Source of the DNA: Elmis aenea
Taxonomy: Eukaryota; Arthropoda; Insecta; Coleoptera; Elmidae
DNA: 64,000 nt
Direction of reading: 5' to 3'
NCBI GenBank assembly: GCA_947652605.1
Contig: CANTFG010000256.1
Coordinates: forward strand, 1-64,000
Shown here: in pieces, positions 53,360 to 64,000 of the stretch
Position numbering within the stretch: the first letter of the stretch is position 1
Layout: every line of letters starts with the position of its first letter
Made by a program: the position numbers and the translations under genes
The notes under the pieces: model-generated
What the model was told of the DNA's origin: nothing
The model's database searches: none
Seen by the model: only the letters and a program-made list of their open reading frames with translations

Positions 53360-56300
53360 CAAAGAGATGGTTTTAATTTTTAATAATTTCCTAAAAATAC
53401 CGTGCTTTAGTTAATACATAATGTTCCTTGAGCGACTATTTCGAAACAATTTCAATTATTGATTTGTATATCACAGGAACAGTTTATCCATCGCCTCTTT
53501 ACATGAATACAATTGTTTTGCATATGTCTTTCAATGAGCTGGTTTTAATTTTTAATAATTTCCTAAAAATACCGTGCTTTAGTTAATACATATGTTCCTT
53601 GAGCGACTATTTCGAAACAATTTTAATTATTGATTTGTATATCACAGAAACAGTTTATCCATCGCCTCTTTACATGAATACAATTGTTTTGCATATGTCT
53701 TTCAATGGGCTGGTTTTAATTTTTAATAATTTCCTAAAAATACCGTGCTTTAGTTAATACATATGTTCCTTGAGCGACTATTTCTAAACAATTTTAATTA
53801 TTGATTTGTATATCACAGGAACAGTTTATCCATCGCCTCTTTACATGAATACAATTGTTTTGCATATGTCTTTCAATGAGCTGGTTTTAATTTTTAATAA
53901 TTTCCTAAAAATGCCGTGCTTTAGTTAATACATGTGTTCCTTGAGCGACTATTTCGAAACAATTTTAATTATTGATTTGTATATCACAGGAACAGTTTAT
54001 CCATCGCCTCTTTACATGAATACAATTGTTTTGCATATGTCTTTCAATGAGCTGGTTTTAATTTTTAATAATTTCCTAAAAATACCGTGCTTTAGTTAAT
54101 ACATATGTTCCTTGAGCGACTATTTCTACACAATTTTAATTATTGATTTGTATATCACAGGAACAGTTTATCCATCGCCTCTTTACATGAATACAATTGT
54201 TTTGCATATGTCTTTCAATGAGCTGGTTTTAATTTTTAATAATTTCCTAAAAATACCGTGCTTTAGTTAATACATATGTTCCTTGAGCGACTATTTCTAA
54301 ACAATTTTAATTATTGATTTGTATATCACAGGAACAGTTTATCCATCGCCTCTTTACATGAATACAATTGTTTTGCATATGTCTTTCAATGAGCTGGTTT
54401 TAATTTTTAATAATTTCCTAAAAATGCCGTGCTTTAGTTAATACATGTGTTCCTTGAGCGACTATTTCGAAACAATTTTAATTATTGATTTGTATATCAC
54501 AGGAACAGTTTATCCATCGCCTCTTTACATGAATACAATTGTTTTGCATATGTCTTTCAATGAGCTGGTTTTAATTTTTAATAATTTCCTAAAAATACCG
54601 TGCTTTAGTTAATACATATGTTCCTTGAGCGACTATTTCGAAACAATTTTAATTATTGATTTGTATATCACAGAAACAGTTTATCCATCGCCACTTTACA
54701 TGAATACAATTGTTTTGCATATGTCTTTTAATGAGCTGGTTTAAATTTTTAATAATTTCCTAAAAATACCGTGCTTTAGTTAATACATATGTTCCTTGAG
54801 CGACTATTTCGAAACAATTTTAATTATTGATTTGTATATCACAGAAACAGTTTATCCATCGCCTCTTTACATGAATACAATTGTTTTGCATATGTCTTTC
54901 AATGAGTTGGTTTTAATTTTTAATAATTTCCTAAAAATACCGTGCTTTAGTTAATACATGTGTTCCTTGAGCGACTATTTCTAAACAATTTTAATTATTG
55001 ATTTGTATATCACAGGAACAGTTTATCCATCGCCTCTTTACATGAATACAATTGTTTTGCATATGTCTTTCAATGAGCTGGTTTTAATTTTTAATAATTT
55101 CCTAAAAATGCCGTGCTTTAGTTAATACATGTGTTCCTTGAGCGACTATTTCGAAACAATTTTAATTATTGATTTGTATATCACAGGAACAGTTTATCCA
55201 TCGCCTCTTTACATGAATACAATTGTTTTGCATATGTCTTTCAATGAGCTGGTTTTAATTTTTAATAATTTCCTAAAAATACCGTGCTTTAGTTAATACA
55301 TATGTTCCTTGAGCGACTATTTCTACACAATTTTAATTATTGATTTGTATATCACAGGAACAGTTTATCCATCGCCTCTTTACATGAATACAATTGTTTT
55401 GCATATGTCTTTCAATGAGCTGGTTTTAATTTTTAATAATTTCCTAAAAATACCGTGCTTTAGTTAATACATATGTTCCTTGAGCGACTATTTCGAAACA
55501 ATTTTAATTATTGATTTGTATATCACAGAAACAGTTTATCCATCGCCACTTTACATGAATACAATTGTTTTGCATATGTCTTTTAATGAGCTGGTTTAAA
55601 TTTTTAATAATTTCCTAAAAATACCGTGCTTTAGTTAATACATATGTTCCTTGAGCGACTATTTCGAAACAATTTTAATTATTGATTTGTATATCACAGA
55701 AACAGTTTATCCATCGCCTCTTTACATGAATACAATTGTTTTGCATATGTCTTTCAATGAGTTGGTTTTAATTTTTAATAATTTCCTAAAAATACCGTGC
55801 TTTAGTTAATACATGTGTTCCTTGAGCGACTATTTCTAAACAATTTTAATTATTGATTTGTATATCACAGGAACAGTTTATCCATCGCCTCTTTACATGA
55901 ATACAATTGTTTTGCATATGTCTTTCAATGAGCTGGTTTTAATTTTTAATAATTTCCTAAAAATGCCGTGCTTTAGTTAATACATGTGTTCCTTGAGCGA
56001 CTATTTCGAAACAATTTTAATTATTGATTTGTATATCACAGGAACAGTTTATCCATCGCCTCTTTACATGAATACAATTGTTTTGCATATGTCTTTCAAT
56101 GAGCTGGTTTAAATTTTTAATAATTTCCTAAAAATACCGTGCTTTAGTTAATACATATGTTCCTTGAGCGACTATTTCGAAACAATTTTAATTATTGATT
56201 TGTATATCACAGGAACAGTTTATCCATCGCCTCTTTACATGAATACAATTGTTTTGCATATGTCTTTCAATGAGCTGGTTTTAATTTTTAATAATTTCCT

Positions 56301-59008
56301 AAAAATACCGTGCTTTAGTTAATACATATGTTCCTTGAGCGACTATTTCGAAACAATTTTAATTATTGATTTGTATATCACAGGAACAGTTTATCCATCG
56401 CCTCTTTACATGAATACAATTGTTTTGCATATGTCTTTCAATGAGCTGGTTTTAATTTTTAATAATTTCCTAAAAATACCGTGCTTTAGTTAATACATAT
56501 GTTCCTTAAGCGACTATTTCTAAACAATTTTAATTATTAATTTGTATATCACAGGAACAATTTATCCATCGCTTCTTTACATGAATACAATTGTTTTGCA
56601 TATGTCTTTCAATGAGCTGGTTTTTAATTTTTAATAATTTCCTAAAAATACCGTGCTTTAGTTAATACATATGTTCCTTGAGCGAATATTTCGAAACAAT
56701 TTTATTTATTGATTTGTATATCACAGGAACAGTTTATCCATCGCCTCTTTACATGAATACAATTGTTTTGCATATGTCTTTCAATGAGCTGGTTTTAATT
56801 TTTAATAATTTCCTAAAAATACCGTGCTTTAGTTAATACATATGTTCCTTGAGCGACTATTTCTAAACAATTTTAATTATTGATTTGTATATCACAGGAA
56901 CAATTTATCCATCGCTTCTTTACATGAATACAATTGTTTTGCATATGTCTTTCAATGAGCTGGTTTTAATTTTTAATAATTTCCTAAAAATACCGTGCTT
57001 TAGTTAATACATATGTTCCTTGAGCAACTATTTCTAAACAATTTTAATTATTGATTTGTATATCACAGGAACAGTTTATCCATCGCCTCTTTACATGAAT
57101 ACAATTGTTTTGCATATGTCTTTCAATGAGCTGGTTTTAATTTTTAATAATTTCCTAAAAATACCGTGCTTTAGTTAATACATATGTTCCTTGAGCGAAT
57201 ATTTCGAAACAATTTCAATTATTGATTTGTATATCACAGGAACAGTTTATCCATCGCCTCTTTACATTACTACAATTGTTTTGCATATGTCTTTCAAAGA
57301 GCTGGTTTTTAATTTTTAATAATTTCCTAAAAATACCGTGCTTTAGTTAATACATATGTTCCTTGAGCGAATATTTCGAAACAATTTCATTTATTGATTT
57401 GTATATCACAGGAACAGTTTATCCATCGCCTCTTTACATGAATACAATTGTTTTGCATATGTCTTTCAATGAGCTGGTTTTAATTTTTAATAATTTCCTA
57501 AAAATACCGTGCTTTAGTTAATACATATGTTCCTTGAGCGACTATTTCGAAACAATTTCAATTATTGATTTGTATATCACAGGAACAGTTTATCCATCGC
57601 CTCTTTACATGAATACAATTGTTTTGCATATTATGTCTTTCAATGAGCTGGTTTTAATTTTTAATAATTTCCTAAAAATACCGTGCTTTAGTTAATACAT
57701 ATGTTCCTTGAGCGACTATTTCGAAACAATTTTAATTATTGATTTGTATATCACAGAAACAGTTTATCCATCGCCACTTTACATGAATACAATTGTTTTG
57801 CATATGTCTTTTAATGAGCTGGTTTAAATTTTTAATAATTTCCTAAAAATACCGTGCTTTAGTTAATACATATGTTCCTTGAGCGACTATTTCGAAACAA
57901 TTTTAATTATTGATTTGTATATCACAGGAACAGTTTATCCATCGCCTCTTTACATGAATACAATTGTTTTGCATATGTCTTTCAATGAGCTGGTTTTAAT
58001 TTTTAATAATTTCCTAAAAATACCGTGCTTTAGTTAATACATATGTTCCTTGAGCGACTATTTCTAAACAATTTTAATTATTGATTTGTATATCACAGGA
58101 ACAATTTATCCATCGCTTTTTTACATAAATACAATTGTTTTGCATATGTCTTTCAATGAGCTGGTTTTAATTTTTAATAATTTCCTAAAAATACCGTGCT
58201 TTAGTTAATACATATGTTCCTTGAGCGACTATTTCGAAACAATTTTAATTATTGATTTGTATATTACAGGAACAGTTTATCCATCGCCTCTTTACATGAA
58301 TACAATTGTTTTGCATATGTCTTTCAATGAGCTGGTTTTAATTTTTAATAATTTCCTAAAAATACCGTGCTTTAGTTAATACATATGTTCCTTGAGCGAC
58401 TATTTCAAAACAATTTTAATTATTGATTTGTATATCACAGGAACAGTTTATCCATCGCCTCTTTACATGAATACAATTGTTTTGCATATGTCTTTCAATG
58501 AGCTGGTTTTAATTTTTAATAATTTCCTAAAAATACCGTGCTTTAGTTAATACATATGTTCCTTGAGCGACTATTTCGAAACAATTTCAATTATTGATTT
58601 GTATATCACAGGAACAGTTTATCCATCGCCTCTTTACATGAATACAATTGTTTTGCATATGTCTTTCAATGAGCTGGTTTTAATTTTTAATAATTTCCTA
58701 AAAATAACGTGCTTTAGTTAATACATATGTTCCTTGAGCGACTATTTCTGAACAATTTTAATTATTGATTTGTATATCACAGGAACAGTTTATCCATCGC
58801 CTCTTTACATGAATACAATTGTTTTGCATATGTCTTTCAATGAGCTGGTTTTAATTTTTAATAATTTCCTAAAAATACCGTGCTTTAGTTAATACATATG
58901 TTCCTTGAGCGACTATTTCTGAACAATTTTAATTATTGATTTGTATATCACAGGAACAGTTTATCCATCACCTCTTTACATGAATACAATTGTTTTGCAT
59001 ATGTCTTT
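53360..59008 (+). repeat. Domain II HOR unit A2, 33 monomers, 5649 bp
   Basis: Same length as A1 to the base and the same marker order at a constant offset of 9758 bp: AATGGGCTGG at 43947 and 53705, the first CGCCACTTT near 44933 and 54691, and CATATTATGTC at 47871 and 57629. A few substitutions differ. For example, one CTACAC monomer of A1 (about 46.42 kb) reads CGAAAC here, and the monomer near 56.1 kb has GGTTTAAATT. Confidence 0.85.
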
Positions 59009-62000
59009 CAAAGAGATGGTTTTAATTTTTAATAATTTCCTAAAAATACCGTGCTTTAGTTAATACATAATGTTCCTTGAGCGACTATTTCGAAACAATT
59101 TCAATTATTGATTTGTATATCACAGGAACAGTTTATCCATCGCCTCTTTACATGAATACAATTGTTTTGCATATGTCTTTCAATGAGCTGGTTTTAATTT
59201 TTAATAATTTCCTAAAAATACCGTGCTTTAGTTAATACATATGTTCCTTGAGCGACTATTTCGAAACAATTTTAATTATTGATTTGTATATCACAGAAAC
59301 AGTTTATCCATCGCCTCTTTACATGAATACAATTGTTTTGCATATGTCTTTCAATGGGCTGGTTTTAATTTTTAATAATTTCCTAAAAATACCGTGCTTT
59401 AGTTAATACATATGTTCCTTGAGCGACTATTTCTAAACAATTTTAATTATTGATTTGTATATCACAGGAACAGTTTATCCATCGCCTCTTTACATGAATA
59501 CAATTGTTTTGCATATGTCTTTCAATGAGCTGGTTTTAATTTTTAATAATTTCCTAAAAATGCCGTGCTTTAGTTAATACATGTGTTCCTTGAGCGACTA
59601 TTTCGAAACAATTTTAATTATTGATTTGTATATCACAGGAACAGTTTATCCATCGCCTCTTTACATGAATACAATTGTTTTGCATATGTCTTTCAATGAG
59701 CTGGTTTTAATTTTTAATAATTTCCTAAAAATACCGTGCTTTAGTTAATACATATGTTCCTTGAGCGACTATTTCTACACAATTTTAATTATTGATTTGT
59801 ATATCACAGGAACAGTTTATCCATCGCCTCTTTACATGAATACAATTGTTTTGCATATGTCTTTCAATGAGCTGGTTTTAATTTTTAATAATTTCCTAAA
59901 AATACCGTGCTTTAGTTAATACATATGTTCCTTGAGCGACTATTTCTAAACAATTTTAATTATTGATTTGTATATCACAGGAACAGTTTATCCATCGCCT
60001 CTTTACATGAATACAATTGTTTTGCATATGTCTTTCAATGAGCTGGTTTTAATTTTTAATAATTTCCTAAAAATGCCGTGCTTTAGTTAATACATGTGTT
60101 CCTTGAGCGACTATTTCGAAACAATTTTAATTATTGATTTGTATATCACAGGAACAGTTTATCCATCGCCTCTTTACATGAATACAATTGTTTTGCATAT
60201 GTCTTTCAATGAGCTGGTTTTAATTTTTAATAATTTCCTAAAAATACCGTGCTTTAGTTAATACATATGTTCCTTGAGCGACTATTTCGAAACAATTTTA
60301 ATTATTGATTTGTATATCACAGAAACAGTTTATCCATCGCCACTTTACATGAATACAATTGTTTTGCATATGTCTTTTAATGAGCTGGTTTAAATTTTTA
60401 ATAATTTCCTAAAAATACCGTGCTTTAGTTAATACATATGTTCCTTGAGCGACTATTTCGAAACAATTTTAATTATTGATTTGTATATCACAGAAACAGT
60501 TTATCCATCGCCTCTTTACATGAATACAATTGTTTTGCATATGTCTTTCAATGAGTTGGTTTTAATTTTTAATAATTTCCTAAAAATACCGTGCTTTAGT
60601 TAATACATGTGTTCCTTGAGCGACTATTTCTAAACAATTTTAATTATTGATTTGTATATCACAGGAACAGTTTATCCATCGCCTCTTTACATGAATACAA
60701 TTGTTTTGCATATGTCTTTCAATGAGCTGGTTTTAATTTTTAATAATTTCCTAAAAATGCCGTGCTTTAGTTAATACATGTGTTCCTTGAGCGACTATTT
60801 CGAAACAATTTTAATTATTGATTTGTATATCACAGGAACAGTTTATCCATCGCCTCTTTACATGAATACAATTGTTTTGCATATGTCTTTCAATGAGCTG
60901 GTTTTAATTTTTAATAATTTCCTAAAAATACCGTGCTTTAGTTAATACATATGTTCCTTGAGCGACTATTTCTACACAATTTTAATTATTGATTTGTATA
61001 TCACAGGAACAGTTTATCCATCGCCTCTTTACATGAATACAATTGTTTTGCATATGTCTTTCAATGAGCTGGTTTTAATTTTTAATAATTTCCTAAAAAT
61101 ACCGTGCTTTAGTTAATACATATGTTCCTTGAGCGACTATTTCGAAACAATTTTAATTATTGATTTGTATATCACAGGAACAGTTTATCCATCGCCTCTT
61201 TACATGAATACAATTGTTTTGCATATGTCTTTCAATGAGCTGGTTTTAATTTTTAATAATTTCCTAAAAATACCGTGCTTTAGTTAATACATATGTTCCT
61301 TAAGCGACTATTTCTAAACAATTTTAATTATTGATTTGTATATCACAGGAACAATTTATCCATCGCTTCTTTACATGAATACAATTGTTTTGCATATGTC
61401 TTTCAATGAGCTGGTTTTTAATTTTTAATAATTTCCTAAAAATACCGTGCTTTAGTTAATACATATGTTCCTTGAGCGAATATTTCGAAACAATTTTATT
61501 TATTGATTTGTATATCACAGGAACAGTTTATCCATCGCCTCTTTACATGAATACAATTGTTTTGCATATGTCTTTCAATGAGCTGGTTTTAATTTTTAAT
61601 AATTTCCTAAAAATACCGTGCTTTAGTTAATACATATGTTCCTTGAGCGACTATTTCTAAACAATTTTAATTATTGATTTGTATATCACAGGAACAATTT
61701 ATCCATCGCTTCTTTACATGAATACAATTGTTTTGCATATGTCTTTCAATGAGCTGGTTTTAATTTTTAATAATTTCCTAAAAATACCGTGCTTTAGTTA
61801 ATACATATGTTCCTTGAGCAACTATTTCTAAACAATTTTAATTATTGATTTGTATATCACAGGAACAGTTTATCCATCGCCTCTTTACATGAATACAATT
61901 GTTTTGCATATGTCTTTCAATGAGCTGGTTTTAATTTTTAATAATTTCCTAAAAATACCGTGCTTTAGTTAATACATATGTTCCTTGAGCGAATATTTCG

Positions 62001-63286
62001 AAACAATTTCAATTATTGATTTGTATATCACAGGAACAGTTTATCCATCGCCTCTTTACATTACTACAATTGTTTTGCATATGTCTTTCAAAGAGCTGGT
62101 TTTTAATTTTTAATAATTTCCTAAAAATACCGTGCTTTAGTTAATACATATGTTCCTTGAGCGAATATTTCGAAACAATTTCATTTATTGATTTGTATAT
62201 CACAGGAACAGTTTATCCATCGCCTCTTTACATGAATACAATTGTTTTGCATATGTCTTTCAATGAGCTGGTTTTAATTTTTAATAAATTCCTAAAAATA
62301 CCGTGCTTTAGTTAATACATATGTTCCTTGAGCGACTATTTCAAAACAATTTTAATTATTGATTTGTATATCACAGGAACAATTTATCCATCGCTTTTTT
62401 ACATAAATACAATTGTTTTGCATATGTCTTTCAATGAGCTGGTTTTAATTTTTAATAATTTCCTAAAAATACCGTGCTTTAGTTAATACATATGTTCCTT
62501 GAGCGACTATTTCGAAACAATTTTAATTATTGATTTGTATATTACAGGAACAGTTTATCCATCGCCTCTTTACATGAATACAATTGTTTTGCATATGTCT
62601 TTCAATGAGCTGGTTTTAATTTTTAATAATTTCCTAAAAATACCGTGCTTTAGTTAATACATATGTTCCTTGAGCGACTATTTCAAAACAATTTTAATTA
62701 TTGATTTGTATATCACAGGAACAGTTTATCCATCGCCTCTTTACATGAATACAATTGTTTTGCATATGTCTTTCAATGAGCTGGTTTTAATTTTTAATAA
62801 TTTCCTAAAAATACCGTGCTTTAGTTAATACATATGTTCCTTGAGCGACTATTTCGAAACAATTTCAATTATTGATTTGTATATCACAGGAACAGTTTAT
62901 CCATCGCCTCTTTACATGAATACAATTGTTTTGCATATGTCTTTCAATGAGCTGGTTTTAATTTTTAATAATTTCCTAAAAATAACGTGCTTTAGTTAAT
63001 ACATATGTTCCTTGAGCGACTATTTCTGAACAATTTTAATTATTGATTTGTATATCACAGGAACAGTTTATCCATCGCCTCTTTACATGAATACAATTGT
63101 TTTGCATATGTCTTTCAATGAGCTGGTTTTAATTTTTAATAATTTCCTAAAAATACCGTGCTTTAGTTAATACATATGTTCCTTGAGCGACTATTTCTGA
63201 ACAATTTTAATTATTGATTTGTATATCACAGGAACAGTTTATCCATCACCTCTTTACATGAATACAATTGTTTTGCATATGTCTTT
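59009..63286 (+). repeat. Domain II HOR unit B2, 25 monomers (different deletion of A)
   Basis: Bounded by the CAAAGAGATGG monomer at 59009 and 63287 (4278 bp). Relative to A it has only one CGCCACTTT/GAGTTGG five-monomer set (minus 5). The TTTCATTT monomer near 62.2 kb, which ends with TAAATTCC, is followed directly by a CAAAACAATT monomer with CGCTTTTTTAC, which drops three monomers including CATATTATGTC (minus 3). The sum accounts for 33 minus 25. The deletion points differ from B1, so the two short units arose separately. Confidence 0.82.
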
Positions 63287-64000
63287 CAAAGAGATGGTTT
63301 TAATTTTTAATAATTTCCTAAAAATACCGTGCTTTAGTTAATACATAATGTTCCTTGAGCGACTATTTCGAAACAATTTCAATTATTGATTTGTATATCA
63401 CAGGAACAGTTTATCCATCGCCTCTTTACATGAATACAATTGTTTTGCATATGTCTTTCAATGAGCTGGTTTTAATTTTTAATAATTTCCTAAAAATACC
63501 GTGCTTTAGTTAATACATATGTTCCTTGAGCGACTATTTCGAAACAATTTTAATTATTGATTTGTATATCACAGAAACAGTTTATCCATCGCCTCTTTAC
63601 ATGAATACAATTGTTTTGCATATGTCTTTCAATGGGCTGGTTTTAATTTTTAATAATTTCCTAAAAATACCGTGCTTTAGTTAATACATATGTTCCTTGA
63701 GCGACTATTTCTAAACAATTTTAATTATTGATTTGTATATCACAGGAACAGTTTATCCATCGCCTCTTTACATGAATACAATTGTTTTGCATATGTCTTT
63801 CAATGAGCTGGTTTTAATTTTTAATAATTTCCTAAAAATGCCGTGCTTTAGTTAATACATGTGTTCCTTGAGCGACTATTTCGAAACAATTTTAATTATT
63901 GATTTGTATATCACAGGAACAGTTTATCCATCGCCTCTTTACATGAATACAATTGTTTTGCATATGTCTTTCAATGAGCTGGTTTTAATTTTTAATAATT
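63287..64000 (+). repeat. Domain II HOR unit, partial, cut by window end
   Basis: The next unit starts like A and B, with ACATAATGTTCC then AATGGGCTGG near 63632, a TGCCGTGC/ACATGTG pair and a CGAAAC monomer. It is cut after about four monomers, so whether it is a long or short form cannot be told. Confidence 0.85.

Larger units (their letters stand above)
3447..64000 (+). repeat. 171-bp satellite DNA array, ~354 monomers
   Basis: From TATGTTCC onward the sequence is a single head-to-tail array with a 171-bp period; for example, the GTTCC anchor falls at 3450, 3621 and 3792. By length it holds about 354 monomers, all in one orientation, and it is cut by the window end. The consensus is about 29% GC. 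Landmarks in order are GTTCCTTGAGCGAC, TTTCGAAACAATTTTAAT, TATATCACAGGAACAG, CATCGCCTCTTTACATG, CAATTGTTTTGCATATG, AATGAGCTGG and CCGTGCTTTAGTTAAT. Common length variants are 170 bp (GACTAATCG), 172 bp (GGTTTTTAAT), 173 bp (CTTTTTCAATG) and 174 bp (CATATTATGTC). Monomer variants recur in long fixed orders, which defines higher-order repeats. No other element interrupts the array. A monomer of this size is typical of centromeric, pericentromeric or subtelomeric satellites, but the sequence alone does not place it. Confidence 0.98.

Noticed and set aside
57266..62059. Equal 4793-bp spacing of ACATTACTAC monomers here and at 30400-35193 as evidence of one repeated block
   Set aside because: The order of the monomers between the markers differs in the two intervals, so the equal length appears to be coincidence.
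3447..64000. CRISPR array
   Set aside because: The periodic sequence has no unique spacers; the full 171-bp period is repeated sequence.
3447..64000. Primate alpha satellite, because of the 171-bp monomer
   Set aside because: Length is the only resemblance. The base composition (about 29% GC) and sequence differ, and no CENP-B box (YTTCGTTGGAARCGGGA) is found; the closest stretch, TTTCGAAATAG on the reverse strand, matches only its first five bases.
1..64000. tRNA, rRNA, telomere repeat or bacterial promoter/terminator signals
   Set aside because: None was seen on reading through either the transposon block or the satellite. The T-runs and hairpins present are part of repeats and have no adjoining gene.

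Overview
The window contains no functional gene that I can support. It reads as eukaryotic heterochromatin, most likely from an arthropod (inference). The reasons are two dead Penelope-like reverse transcriptase fragments, a non-autonomous hAT-type DNA transposon, short elements ending in CACCCTGTA, and a very long AT-rich satellite of 171-bp monomers. No rRNA, tRNA, CRISPR array, bacterial operon or TTAGG-type telomere repeat was seen. The species cannot be named from the sequence, and a centromeric, pericentromeric or subtelomeric location cannot be decided.

Region 1 (1-3389) is a long inverted repeat. Each arm holds, reading outward, a fragment of Penelope-like reverse transcriptase and then 3-4 copies of a ~147-bp tandem repeat with a G/C-rich hairpin. 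The left arm (1-831) is on the minus strand and the right arm (1858-3389) on the plus strand. The repeat variants occur in mirrored order, and both reverse transcriptase fragments carry the same premature stop, so one arm is a copy of the other made after the element died. The ~1-kb spacer holds two related AT-rich segments ending in CACCCTGTA. The right arm was later split by a 766-bp hAT-like element (2096-2861) with an 8-bp target duplication.

Region 2 (3447-64000, continuing past the window) is one head-to-tail array of about 354 monomers of 171 bp (about 29% GC), all in one orientation. It is organised in higher-order repeats (HORs). Domain I (3447-~21.9 kb) has a 33-monomer period of about 5.65 kb, subdivided 11+15+7. 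A transitional stretch (~21.9-28.25 kb) has a 12-monomer duplication. A patch at ~28258-28945 is dense in single-base indels and coincides with a change of monomer types, which suggests an assembly seam. Domain II (~28.95 kb to the end) resolves after 43.6 kb into a 33-monomer, 5,649-bp unit. That unit alternates with two differently deleted derivatives of 24 and 25 monomers, giving a 57-58-monomer (9.76-9.93 kb) super-period.

The main interest is the nested architecture of the satellite, the deletion history that can be read from monomer order, and the probable assembly defect. The only long open frames are a reverse transcriptase remnant and an accidental read-through of two satellite monomers.
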